Assembly (NCBI RefSeq): GCF_014656055.1
Contig: NZ_BNBR01000008.1
Location: forward strand, 354,316 to 418,315
Length of the DNA stretch: 64,000 bases
Direction: 5' to 3'
Origin: Streptomyces griseosporeus
Lineage (GTDB): Bacteria; Actinomycetota; Actinomycetes; Streptomycetales; Streptomycetaceae
Shown here one piece after another: positions 33,439 through 42,021 of this stretch. The first letter of the stretch is position 1. Each line of letters begins with the position of its first letter. Below the pieces are notes generated by a model that worked only from the letters and a program-made list of their open reading frames with translations, was not told where the DNA came from and searched no databases. The translations under genes were made by a program, and so were the position numbers.

Positions 33439-34290
33439 GTGCAGCGGAAGGCGTACGTCACATCCGCCACCGCCGCACTCCTCGCGGCGCTGCTGGCCGG
33501 CTGCACCGGCGGCTCGGGCAAGGGCGGCGGCACGGACAACTCCAACCCCGGCGAGCCCGACGCGCACAGCGCCCAGGCCCAGCCCGGGAAGTACCGCACG
33601 CTGCCGGAGCCGTGCGGCGCGGTCCGCCCGGCCACCCTGGACGCCCTGCTGCCCGGCCTCCCGCAGATCATCGACGAGAAGCAGCGGGAGAAGGCCTACG
33701 AGGGCACCGCGATCCTCACCTACGACACCGACCGCAAGGTCGGCTGCCGCTGGAAGGCGGACTCCATCGCCGGCGTCGACCATCTCTACGTCGACTTCGA
33801 GCGCGTCGTCAGCTACGACAGCAGCGTCAGCGACGACAGCCAGGCCGAGCAGATCTTCGCCACGCAGGTGGCGGCGGCCGACCTGCCGGAGCCCACGGCC
33901 TCCGCCCCGGCCTCCCCCTCCGGCAGCGAGAGCAGCACCTCGGCCACCCCGTCGCCGTCCGCCTCCCGCTCCGGCTCGGCGTCCCCGACCACCACCGGCT
34001 CGGCCTCCCCCTCCTCCTCCACCTCGCCCTCCCCGTCCTCCACGGAGGAACTCCAGCCGCGCCTCCTCGACGGACTCGGCGACGAGGCGTTCCTCGACGA
34101 CCAGCTCACCGGCTCCGGTTCGACGTCCCGGCAGCGCAAGGTGACTGTGGCGTTCCGCACGTCGAACGTGATCGTCACGATCGAGTACGAGGAGCAGCCG
34201 ACGACCGTCGGAGCCGAGCCGGACAGCAAGGAAATGCAGGACAACGCCCGGAAACTGGCGGCCCAGCTGGCGGATTCGCTCCCCGGCTGA
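33439..34290 (+). CDS. DUF3558-type lipoprotein
   Basis: The 283-residue protein has a lipoprotein signal with lipobox LLAGC (Cys about residue 22), so it is anchored to the outer face of the membrane. It contains a DUF3558-like domain with paired cysteines (EPCGAV and VGCRW) and, between residues 155-205, a Ser/Thr/Pro/Ala-rich linker. GAGAGGAG lies eight bases before the GTG at 33439. The next gene is a paralogue, probably a duplication. Confidence 0.88.
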   Translation: MQRKAYVTSATAALLAALLAGCTGGSGKGGGTDNSNPGEPDAHSAQAQPGKYRTLPEPCGAVRPATLDALLPGLPQIIDEKQREKAYEGTAILTYDTDRKVGCRWKADSIAGVDHLYVDFERVVSYDSSVSDDSQAEQIFATQVAAADLPEPTASAPASPSGSESSTSATPSPSASRSGSASPTTTGSASPSSSTSPSPSSTEELQPRLLDGLGDEAFLDDQLTGSGSTSRQRKVTVAFRTSNVIVTIEYEEQPTTVGAEPDSKEMQDNARKLAAQLADSLPG

Positions 34291-34397
34291 TCCGCCCCCG
34301 CGCCCGTCCGCCGTCGGCGGGAACCCCGGCCGCGCCGCCCGCTCACCGCGTACCGTGACCTCTCGGACCCGATCCGACCGCAGGAACCACGAGCGTC

Positions 34398-35264
34398 ATG
34401 AGTGAAGGAACCATGCAGCGACGAGCCCAGCGAGACCAGCGTGACGACCAGACCGTGCAGCGGACGGGGCGCCTGCGGGCCGCCCTCGTAGGCGCGATCG
34501 CCGTACCGGCGATGCTGGTCGCCACCGGCTGCTCCTCCGGCGACTCCGGCTCAGGCTCTGACAGCGACGGCGCCAAGGCGTCCGGCGGTGCGCAGACGTC
34601 GTCGTCGGCCTCGGCGAGCCCCACCCCGACCGTGCGGCCGGCGGCCTACGCCACGCTGCCCAAGGTGTGCGGCGTGCTGTCGAAGAAGACGCTGGAAGAG
34701 CTGGTCCCGGAGGCCAAGTCCGGCAAGGAGGGCACCACCAGCGACACCTCCACCCGCGCCAACTGCTCCTGGGACAGCCTCGACAACAACGGCGTGAAGG
34801 GCTCGCAGTTCCGCTGGCTCAACGTCTCCCTGCTGCGCTTCGAGTCGGACGTCACCCGCGGCGAGGGCGACAAGCTGGCCCACGAGTACTACGAGAAGCA
34901 GGTCAAGGACGCCATGGCGGTGGCGGGCGCGAAGAACACCAAGTCGGAGCCGGTCGCCGGGGCGGGCGACGAGGCGACCGCGGTGCGCTACGACCTGAAG
35001 AAGAAGGAGGGCGCCTTCAAGCAGCAGACGGTCGTCGCCCGCGTCGAGAACGTCGTCATCACCCTCGACTACAACGGCGCCGGCCTGGCCGGCGACAAGA
35101 CGCCGAACGCCGACGACCTGACGAAGGCGGCGCAGAAGGCCGCCAAGGAGGCGGTGGCGTCGGTGACCGCGGCCAACACCGGCAAGGGTGGCGGCACCTC
35201 CGCGGCCCCCAGCGGCTCCGCGTCTCCGACCGCCTCGGCCTCGGCCTCGGCGAAGAAGAGCTGA
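34398..35264 (+). CDS. DUF3558-type lipoprotein, paralogue of the preceding gene
   Basis: The 288-residue protein has a longer N-terminal cytoplasmic stretch before a lipobox (VATGC, Cys about residue 45). It also has the same paired cysteines (PKVCGVL and ANCSW) as the preceding lipoprotein. The domain order differs: the Ser/Ala-rich region is near the start and again at the end. The ATG at 34398 is chosen; an ATG at 34413 has a ribosome site too close. The pair probably arose by tandem duplication and divergence. Confidence 0.87.
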   Translation: MSEGTMQRRAQRDQRDDQTVQRTGRLRAALVGAIAVPAMLVATGCSSGDSGSGSDSDGAKASGGAQTSSSASASPTPTVRPAAYATLPKVCGVLSKKTLEELVPEAKSGKEGTTSDTSTRANCSWDSLDNNGVKGSQFRWLNVSLLRFESDVTRGEGDKLAHEYYEKQVKDAMAVAGAKNTKSEPVAGAGDEATAVRYDLKKKEGAFKQQTVVARVENVVITLDYNGAGLAGDKTPNADDLTKAAQKAAKEAVASVTAANTGKGGGTSAAPSGSASPTASASASAKKS

Positions 35265-35354
35265 CCGACCCCTCCTGACCGGCCACTCGTACGCCCCTCG
35301 CACGGATGTGCAACCCTGTTCCGCGCAACAGCACGCAATGGGAGGGGAGTACGG

Positions 35355-36707
35355 GTGGCCGCGCCCATACAACTGACACGGATGCACCGGGTTCTCATCG
35401 GCGTGGTCGTCACCGGTGCCGTCATCATCGCGGGCATCGGCTTCGCCGGGTCGTACGCGGCCGTCCGCGAACTGGCCATCAAAAAGGGCTTCGGGAACTT
35501 CAGCTACGTCTTCCCGATCGGCATCGACGCCGGCATCTGTGTCCTGCTCGCGCTGGACCTGCTGCTGACCTGGATCCGCATCCCGTTCCCCCTGCTGCGC
35601 CAGACGGCCTGGGTGCTCACGGCGGCGACGATCGCCTTCAACGGCGCCGCCGCCTGGCCGGACCCGCTGGGCGTCGGCATGCACGCCGTGATCCCGGTCC
35701 TGTTCGTCGTCGCGGTCGAGGCCGCCCGGCACGCCATCGGCCGGATCGCCGACATCACCGCCGACCGCCACATGGAGGGCGTCCGGCTGATGCGCTGGGT
35801 GCTCTCGCCCCTGCCGACCTTCCTCCTCTGGCGCCGTATGAAGCTGTGGGAGCTGCGCTCCTACGAGCAGGTCATCAAGCTGGAGCAGGAACGTCTCGTC
35901 TACCAGGCCCGCCTCCGCTCCCGCTTCGGCCGCGCCTGGCGCCGCAAGGCCCCGGTGGAATCCCTGATGCCCCTGCGCCTGGCACGCTACGGCGTCCCCC
36001 TGGCGGAAACGGCCCCGGCGGGCTTGGCAGCGGCGGGCATAGAACCGGCACTGCTGCCCCCGGCCCCGCAGGTACAGGCCGACCGTCCCCCCGTAGCTGC
36101 GGGCAGTCGTGCCGCTGGGGCGGCCCCCGTCCCGCAGAAAGCGGCACCCCTCAGCGGGCAGCGCCCCCAATTGGCCGGCACCCCCGCCGCCGGGCGACCG
36201 GACAACGCCCCTGACGCCCCCGGCAACCCGAACGCCGGGCGCCCGGACCCCGGCCCCGAGGAAGACGCCTCCCCCTGGTTCCAGACCCCCCGCGAGGTCG
36301 AGTACCACGGCAACTACGACCCCACCTTCGACCCCTCGTACAGCGACCCCTCCTACACCCCGGAGGAGCAGTACGAGCAGTGGTACGAGGAGCAGTACCC
36401 CCAGGACCCCGAGCAGGCCGACGTCTCCCCCGAGCAGACCGGCAGCTTCCCCATCCCCGTCGTCCAGGGCGGCCGCACCCGCGAGCTGGGCGAGGGCGGC
36501 GGCACCCCCGCCCCCGAGCCGACGGAGGAGGACTACTACCAGGTCTTCCGCCAGTCGATCAACGGCAGCTACCCCACCCCGCGCGAGCTGATCGACAACG
36601 TGCAGGCGGAGTTCGGCATCGCCCTCCCCGCGGAGGACGCGAAGCGCATGGTCAACCGCTTCACGAACCGCCACAACGCGCAGCTGGAGGAAGACCACAT
36701 CGCGTAG
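35355..36707 (+). CDS. DUF2637 membrane protein with an in-frame dispersed repeat
   Basis: The 450-residue protein has four TM helices (about residues 11-37, 53-74, 80-102 and 108-124) forming a DUF2637/SpdB-like domain, then a long cytoplasmic tail. The tail ends in a conserved segment (EEDYYQVFRQSINGSYPTPREL and AEDAKRMVNRF). Residues 247-268 are encoded by a dispersed intergenic-type repeat (36093-36160), inserted in frame into the low-complexity linker. SpdB-like proteins are known from plasmid transfer; this chromosomal copy's function is unknown. GGAGGGGAG precedes the GTG at 35355. Confidence 0.85.
   Translation: MAAPIQLTRMHRVLIGVVVTGAVIIAGIGFAGSYAAVRELAIKKGFGNFSYVFPIGIDAGICVLLALDLLLTWIRIPFPLLRQTAWVLTAATIAFNGAAAWPDPLGVGMHAVIPVLFVVAVEAARHAIGRIADITADRHMEGVRLMRWVLSPLPTFLLWRRMKLWELRSYEQVIKLEQERLVYQARLRSRFGRAWRRKAPVESLMPLRLARYGVPLAETAPAGLAAAGIEPALLPPAPQVQADRPPVAAGSRAAGAAPVPQKAAPLSGQRPQLAGTPAAGRPDNAPDAPGNPNAGRPDPGPEEDASPWFQTPREVEYHGNYDPTFDPSYSDPSYTPEEQYEQWYEEQYPQDPEQADVSPEQTGSFPIPVVQGGRTRELGEGGGTPAPEPTEEDYYQVFRQSINGSYPTPRELIDNVQAEFGIALPAEDAKRMVNRFTNRHNAQLEEDHIA
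36093..36160 (+). repeat. Dispersed GC-rich repeat inside the DUF2637 gene
   Basis: Bases 36093-36124 match the core at 59971-60002 exactly over 32 bases (starting GTAGCTGCGGGCAGTCGTGC). The next part (CGGCACCCCTCAGCG) matches more loosely. The repeat reads through as PVAAGSRAAGAAP in this frame. It includes the inverted GTGCCGC/GCGGC hairpin. Confidence 0.85.
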
Positions 36708-36728
36708 ACGCGCGCCGGACATGAAGAA

Positions 36729-36754
36729 GGGGCCCTCCGAAGAGGGCCCCTTTT
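36729..36754. terminator. Bidirectional intrinsic terminator between DUF2637 and lysS genes
   Basis: A 9-base perfect stem (GGGGCCCTC / GAGGGCCCC) with a CGAA loop is followed on the plus strand by TTTT. On the minus strand it is preceded by AAAA, giving a mirror image. It can stop transcription from both converging genes. Confidence 0.9.
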
Positions 36755-36773
36755 CATTCACGCACCAGCGGTG

Positions 36774-38522
36774 TCACTCCCCGAGCAACCGCCGCACCCG
36801 CTCCTGCCCCACCGCCAGCAGCAGCGTCGGCAGCCGCGGCCCGGTGTCCCGCCCGACGAGCAGGTGGTACAGCAGGGCGAAGAAGGACCGCTGCGCGGTC
36901 TTGATCTCCGGCGGCAGCTCCTTCGGCGTGGCGTCGGCGGAGAACCCGGCCTGCACCTTGGGCACGCCGTACACGAGGTGGGTCAGCCCGTCGAGCGACC
37001 AGTGCTCGGCGAGCCCGTCGAGCAGCAGCCGGATCGACTCGCGCCCCTGGTCGTCGAGGGACTTCAGCAGCTCGGCGTCGGGCTCCTCGCGCACGATGGT
37101 CCGCTGGTCGGCCGGGACGTGCGTGTTGATCCACGCCTCGGCCTTGTCGTACCGCGGCCGGGCCTCGTCGAGGGAGGACAGTGGGCGCGACGGGTCCAGC
37201 TCGGACAGGATCCGCAGCGCCTGGTCCTCGTGCCCGGCGGTGATGTCGGCGACGGAGGCCAGCGTGCGGTACGGCAGCGGGCGCGGCGTCGTCGGCAGGT
37301 CACCGGCGGCCGTACGCACCGCGCGGGAGTGCGCGGCGACGTCGGCCGGCAGGGCCGTACCGTCGGCGACCTTGGCGTCGAGGCGGTCCCACTCGTCGTA
37401 GAGCCGCTGGATCTCCTGGTCGAAGGCGATCTTGAAGGACTGGTTGGGCCTGCGGCGGGCGTAGAGCCAGCGCAGCAGCTGCGGCTCCATGATCTTCAGC
37501 GCGTCGGCCGGGGTGGGCACGCCACCGCGCGAGGACGACATCTTCGCCATGCCGGAGATGCCGACGAAGGCGTACATCGGGCCGATGGGCTGCTTGCCGC
37601 CGAAGATGCCGACGATCTGGCCACCCACCTGGAACGACGACCCCGGCGAGGAGTGGTCGACACCGGACGGCTCGAAGATGACGCCCTCGTACGCCCACCG
37701 CATCGGCCAGTCGACCTTCCAGACCAGCTTGCCGCGGTTGAACTCGTTCAGCCGGACGGTCTCGGAGAAGCCGCACGGCGTGCAGGAGTACGTCAGCTCG
37801 GTGGAGTCGTCGTCGTAGGACGTGACGGTGGTGAAGTCCTTCTCGCAGTTGCCGCAGTACGGCTTGTACGGGAAGTAACCGGCGGACCCGGAGGACCCGT
37901 CGTCCTCGCTGGCCGCGCCGGAGCCCTCGGCGGCCTCCAGCTCGGCCTCGTCGACCGGCTTCTGGCCCTGCTGCTTGGGCGCGGCCTTCGGCTTGGTGCG
38001 GTACTGGGCGAGGACGGCGTCGATGTCGTGGCGGTGCCGCATCGCGTGCAGGATCTGCTCGCGGTAGACGCCGGAGGTGTACTGCTCGGTCTGGCTGATG
38101 CCGTCGAAGTCCACGCCGAGCTGGGCCAGCGACTCGATCATCGCGGCCTTGAAGTGCTCGGCCCAGTTCGGGTACGGCGAGCCGGCCGGGGCCGGGACCG
38201 AGGTCAGCGGCTTGCCGATGTGCTCGGCCCAGGCCTCCTCGTCGACCCCGTCGATCCCCTTGGGCACCTTGCGGTACCGGTCGTAGTCGTCCCAGGAGAT
38301 CAGGTGCCGGACCTGGTGGCCGCGGCGGCGGATCTCGTCGGCGACCAGGTGCGGGGTCATGACCTCGCGGAGGTTGCCGAGGTGGATGGGGCCGGAGGGG
38401 GAGAGTCCGGACGCGACGACGACCGGTTTGCCCGGGGCCCGACGCTCCGACTCCTCGATGACCTCATCCGCGAAACGGGAGACCCAGTCGGTGGTCTCGG
38501 TGCTCTGAGCCACGATCGGCAC
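36774..38522 (-). CDS. lysS: Lysyl-tRNA synthetase, class I
   Basis: The 582-residue enzyme charges tRNA-Lys. It has class I signatures, not those of the more common class II LysRS: HLGN (HIGH motif) in SGPIHLGNLREV and KMSSS in GMAKMSSSRG. A zinc-like cysteine pair (CGNC and CTPCG) is also present. Some Streptomyces carry both classes. The GTG at 38522 (VPIVAQSTETTDW) gives the start I recall for the family; a GTG at 38513 has better spacing from AAGGA. It is divergent from argS. Confidence 0.95.
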   Translation of the reverse strand: MPIVAQSTETTDWVSRFADEVIEESERRAPGKPVVVASGLSPSGPIHLGNLREVMTPHLVADEIRRRGHQVRHLISWDDYDRYRKVPKGIDGVDEEAWAEHIGKPLTSVPAPAGSPYPNWAEHFKAAMIESLAQLGVDFDGISQTEQYTSGVYREQILHAMRHRHDIDAVLAQYRTKPKAAPKQQGQKPVDEAELEAAEGSGAASEDDGSSGSAGYFPYKPYCGNCEKDFTTVTSYDDDSTELTYSCTPCGFSETVRLNEFNRGKLVWKVDWPMRWAYEGVIFEPSGVDHSSPGSSFQVGGQIVGIFGGKQPIGPMYAFVGISGMAKMSSSRGGVPTPADALKIMEPQLLRWLYARRRPNQSFKIAFDQEIQRLYDEWDRLDAKVADGTALPADVAAHSRAVRTAAGDLPTTPRPLPYRTLASVADITAGHEDQALRILSELDPSRPLSSLDEARPRYDKAEAWINTHVPADQRTIVREEPDAELLKSLDDQGRESIRLLLDGLAEHWSLDGLTHLVYGVPKVQAGFSADATPKELPPEIKTAQRSFFALLYHLLVGRDTGPRLPTLLLAVGQERVRRLLGE

Positions 38523-38649
38523 GTCCTTCTTTCTGAACGGGTGACACCCCATTGTCACAGACGGCCTCGCGACCGGGAAAACCGCTTTACCCCCCATGGG
38601 ATACTGGCCGGGACTATCCATCCCCACGAGGAGAACGGCACCCATTCCT

Positions 38650-40431
38650 ATGGCCTCGGTCACGTCCCTCAGCGATTCCGTCCAGCAGCACCTCGCGTCC
38701 GCCCTCACGGCAGCCCTGCCGGAGGCCGCCGGCGCGGACCCGCTGCTGCGACGAAGCGACCGGGCCGACTTCCAGGCCAACGGGATCCTGGCGCTCGCCA
38801 AGAAGGCCAAGGCGAACCCGCGGGAGCTGGCGACCCAGGTCGTCTCCCAGGTGGTCACGGGTGACGTGATCGACGACGTCGAGGTGTCCGGCCCCGGCTT
38901 CCTCAACATCACCATCGCCGACAAGGCGATCACCGAGAACCTGGCCGCGCGGTACGCGGACGAGTCGGGCCGGCTCGGCGTGCCGTACACCGAGAAGCCG
39001 GGCACTACGGTGATCGACTACGCCCAGCCGAACGTGGCGAAGGAGATGCACGTCGGCCACCTGCGCTCCGCGGTGATCGGCGACTCGGTGGTGAAGCTCC
39101 TGGAGTTCACCGGCGAGAACGTGGTGCGCCGCCACCACATCGGCGACTGGGGCACCCAGTTCGGCATGCTCATCCAGTACCTGGAGGAGCATCCGCACGA
39201 GCTGGACCACAAGGCGTCCACCGACGACACCGCGGCCTCCGGCGAGGAGGCGATGTCCAACCTGGACCGCCTCTACAAGGCCGCGCGCAGGCTGTTCGAC
39301 TCCGACGAGGAGTTCAAGACCAGGGCGCGCCGCCGGGTGGTCGACCTCCAGGCCGGGGACCCGAAGACCCTCGCCACGTGGCAGAAGTTCGTCGACGAGT
39401 CGAAGATCTACTTCTTCTCCGTCTTCGAGAAGCTGGACATGGAGATCCGGGACGCGGACATCGTCGGCGAGTCCGGTTACAACGACATGCTCGCCGAGAC
39501 CTGCCGCCTGCTGGAGGAGTCGGGCGTGGCCGTCCGCTCCGAGGGCGCCCTGTGCGTCTTCTTCGACGACATCAAGGGCCCGGACGGCAACCCGGTCCCG
39601 CTGATCGTGCAGAAGTCGGACGGCGGCTACGGCTACGCGGCCACCGACCTGTCGGCGATCCGCGACCGCGTCTTCCACCTGAAGGCCAACGAGCTGATCT
39701 ACGTCGTGGACGCCCGTCAGTCCCTGCACTTCAAGATGGTCTTCGAGACCGCGCGCCGGGCGGGCTGGCTGAACGACGACGTCAAGGCGTACCAGCTGGC
39801 CTTCGGCACGGTGCTGGGCAAGGACGGCAAGCCGTTCAAGACCCGTGAGGGCGAGACGGTCCGGCTGGTCGACCTGCTCGACGAGGCGATCGACCGCGCC
39901 ACGGCCGTCGTCCGCGAGAAGGACACCCTCGGGCAGCTGTCCGAGGAGGAGATCGCCGAGCGGGGCGCCCAGGTGGGCATCGGCGCGGTGAAGTACGCGG
40001 ACCTGTCGACGTCGGCGAACCGGGACTACAAGTTCGACCTGGACCAGATGGTCTCGCTCAACGGCGACACGTCGGTCTACCTCCAGTACGCGTACGCCCG
40101 TATCCAGTCGATCCTCCGCAAGGCGGGCGAGGTCCGCCCGGCCGCGCACCCGGAGCTGTCCCTGCACGCGGCGGAGCGCGCCCTCGGCATGCACCTGGAC
40201 GCGTTCGCGGAGACGGTCGCGGAGGCGGCGGCGGAGTACGCCCCGCACAAGATGACGGCGTACCTCTACCAGCTGGCGTCCCTGTTCACGACCTTCTACG
40301 ACAAGTGCCCGGTGCTGAAGGCGGAGACGCCGGAGCAGGTGGAGAACCGCCTGTTCCTGTCCGACGTGACGGCCCGCACCCTGCACCAGGGCATGGCCCT
40401 GCTGGGCATCAGGACCCCCGAGCGCCTCTGA
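38650..40431 (+). CDS. argS: Arginyl-tRNA synthetase
   Basis: The 593-residue class I enzyme charges tRNA-Arg. It has the N-terminal Add-1 domain, HVGHLRSAVIGD as the HIGH motif, a KMSKS-like GKDGKPFKTREG segment, and an anticodon-binding C-terminal domain. Two homologous housekeeping synthetase genes, lysS and argS, are divergent across a 127-base region. The ATG at 38650 is chosen because conservation begins MASVTSLSDS; the strong GAGGAGAA upstream is about 13 bases away. Confidence 0.96.
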   Translation: MASVTSLSDSVQQHLASALTAALPEAAGADPLLRRSDRADFQANGILALAKKAKANPRELATQVVSQVVTGDVIDDVEVSGPGFLNITIADKAITENLAARYADESGRLGVPYTEKPGTTVIDYAQPNVAKEMHVGHLRSAVIGDSVVKLLEFTGENVVRRHHIGDWGTQFGMLIQYLEEHPHELDHKASTDDTAASGEEAMSNLDRLYKAARRLFDSDEEFKTRARRRVVDLQAGDPKTLATWQKFVDESKIYFFSVFEKLDMEIRDADIVGESGYNDMLAETCRLLEESGVAVRSEGALCVFFDDIKGPDGNPVPLIVQKSDGGYGYAATDLSAIRDRVFHLKANELIYVVDARQSLHFKMVFETARRAGWLNDDVKAYQLAFGTVLGKDGKPFKTREGETVRLVDLLDEAIDRATAVVREKDTLGQLSEEEIAERGAQVGIGAVKYADLSTSANRDYKFDLDQMVSLNGDTSVYLQYAYARIQSILRKAGEVRPAAHPELSLHAAERALGMHLDAFAETVAEAAAEYAPHKMTAYLYQLASLFTTFYDKCPVLKAETPEQVENRLFLSDVTARTLHQGMALLGIRTPERL

Positions 40432-40453
40432 CCGCCACCGGCTTCCGGATGTA

Positions 40454-40494
40454 CCGCGGCCCGTCCTCTCCCCCGGGAAGAGGACGGGCCGCGG
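40454..40494. terminator. Bidirectional terminator hairpin between argS and the secreted peptidoglycan-binding gene
   Basis: A 16-base perfect stem (CCGCGGCCCGTCCTCT with AGAGGACGGGCCGCGG) encloses a nine-base loop. It lacks a T-run but is very stable, and it sits between two converging genes. Confidence 0.85.
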
Positions 40495-40521
40495 CCGTTC
40501 ACCGGGCGGCCGGCCGGGGGC

Positions 40522-40944
40522 CTACCAGAACTTGCGCAGGTAGGGCCACGAGGAGGGCCCGGGCAGCCCGTCGACGTCGAGCACCTTGCGGCCGTAGTAG
40601 GTGTTGACGTCGGTCTGGAACTTCTTCATGGCGGCCTTGGAGTTGGCGCCGAAGACACCGTCGACCGTGCCGGTCGGGTAGTTCATGACCTTCAGGATGC
40701 ACTGCGCCTCGATGCCCGCCTTGGTGACCTGGGTGGACGAAGGGACGACGGTGTTGCCGCTGTAGTAGCCGGCCTCCTTGTGCCCGTTGACGTTCTTGAT
40801 CGTGCAGGAGTACGCCTGGGCGGAGACGCCGCCTGCGGTGTGCTGCGGCGCCGCGGAGGCGGCGGCGGGGACGGCCAGGGCGGTGCCGAGGGCGGCCGTG
40901 GCGATCAGCAGCGAGACGCGCTTGCGGGTCGCGGTCATGGGCAT
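40522..40944 (-). CDS. Secreted peptidoglycan-binding-like protein
   Basis: The 140-residue protein has a Sec signal peptide (about residues 1-32, ending ASAAP) and a peptidoglycan-binding-1 type domain with EAQCILKVMNYPTGTVDGVFGANSKAAMKKFQTD and GLPGPSSW. Two cysteines (YSCTIK and AQCIL) are conserved with the membrane HTH protein encoded at 41269, which has the same domain outside the cell. AAGGGAA lies before the ATG at 40944. Its 5' leader contains a nested hairpin (40960-40999). Confidence 0.85.
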   Translation of the reverse strand: MPMTATRKRVSLLIATAALGTALAVPAAASAAPQHTAGGVSAQAYSCTIKNVNGHKEAGYYSGNTVVPSSTQVTKAGIEAQCILKVMNYPTGTVDGVFGANSKAAMKKFQTDVNTYYGRKVLDVDGLPGPSSWPYLRKFW

Positions 40945-41268
40945 GTGGTTCCCTTCCCTTCGGTGGGCGGGCCGGCCCGGCGGGCCGGCTCCCCACCGAG
41001 ATTGCGGGGCGGGCACCCCGTACTTCCACGGTTGCCGCGGAAGTGACGCCCACAGGGGACGTCCCGCCCGTGACCTGCGGGGATGCCCTGTGCCGGGACG
41101 GTACGGCGGGACGGTCCGAGCGCGGGGTTGGCCGATTCGGCACGGGTACGGAACCGCGGCCGGGTGTCGCCCGTGGATGCTTGCGTCGACGCCGGTACAC
41201 AATGCGACCGGGCGCGGGGCCGCTGACCACGGCCACCGCGTCCGGAGCGGAACGCGAGTGGGGGGAAC
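40945..41268. other. Divergent region between the secreted and membrane HTH genes
   Basis: These 324 bases separate the two divergent genes. Apart from the nested hairpin at 40960-40999 I see no clear promoter, repeat or small gene. Confidence 0.5.
40960..40999. promoter_or_regulatory. Nested inverted repeat in the leader of the secreted peptidoglycan-binding gene
   Basis: An outer stem TCGGTGGG/CCCACCGA encloses a perfect palindrome GCCGGCCCGGCGGGCCGGC at 40971-40989. It lies just upstream of the ribosome binding site on the minus strand. It could stabilise mRNA, attenuate transcription or be an operator. Confidence 0.45.
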
Positions 41269-42021
41269 ATGTCGCGTTGGAAAGCGCTGCCCGCGGAACT
41301 GGATCCACGCGTCCGGCAGTTGGTGGTGCGTCTGCGCCGGGCGAAGGACCACGCCGGCCTGAGCATGCGGCAGCTGGCGGCACGGACGGGCTACAGCGAG
41401 AAGTCCTGGGAGCGCTACCTGGGAGGCAGGACGCTGCCACCCCGTGAGGCCGTGACGGAACTGGCCCGGGCCTGCGGCGAGCACCCGACCCGGCTGCTGG
41501 CCCTGCACGAGGTGGCGGCGGAGGCCTGGCGGACGGGAGGCGGGAGCGCACCGGCACCCGAACCGCCCGAACCCGCGGAGCCCTCCGGTCACCGGGCGCT
41601 GCGCATCGCGCTGGTGGCGGGCACGGCGACCCTGGTCCTCGCGGTGTGCGCGGCGGTCCTGCTGGCGGTACGCCTCACCGGCACCGACCCGGACGAGGCG
41701 TCCCCCGCCCGGGCATCCGCACGGCCGCCGGTCCCCGCGTCCCCCTCGGCGCCCATCTACACCTGCCGGCTGACCCGCACCGACGGCCACTGGTACGCGG
41801 GCAACAGCCGCACCGAGGACGCCGTCCTGGTCAACGGCCTGGCGGGCCCGGAGGTCGCCGAGGCGCAGTGCCTGCTGCGCCGGGCGGGTTTCTCCCCGGG
41901 CGTCATCGACGGCATCTTCGGCCCACGGACCGAGGCGGCGGTACGGCAACTGCAGGCGCGGGCCTCTCTCGTCGTGGACGGCATCGTCGGCCCGCACACC
42001 TGGAAGGCCCTGCGCCGATGA
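41269..42021 (+). CDS. Membrane-tethered HTH protein with extracytoplasmic peptidoglycan-binding domain
   Basis: The 250-residue protein has an N-terminal HTH (residues 17-62, LSMRQLAARTGYSEKSWERYLGG), a proline-rich linker and one TM helix (110-136). A C-terminal domain with YTCRLTRTDGHWYAG and AEAQCLLRRAGFSPGVIDGIFGPRTEAAVRQLQ follows. This outer domain resembles the secreted protein encoded divergently at 40522. It fits a cell-wall sensor that could carry a cytoplasmic DNA-binding head. GGGGGAA precedes the ATG. Its stop overlaps the next gene's ATG (ATGA). Confidence 0.85.
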   Translation: MSRWKALPAELDPRVRQLVVRLRRAKDHAGLSMRQLAARTGYSEKSWERYLGGRTLPPREAVTELARACGEHPTRLLALHEVAAEAWRTGGGSAPAPEPPEPAEPSGHRALRIALVAGTATLVLAVCAAVLLAVRLTGTDPDEASPARASARPPVPASPSAPIYTCRLTRTDGHWYAGNSRTEDAVLVNGLAGPEVAEAQCLLRRAGFSPGVIDGIFGPRTEAAVRQLQARASLVVDGIVGPHTWKALRR

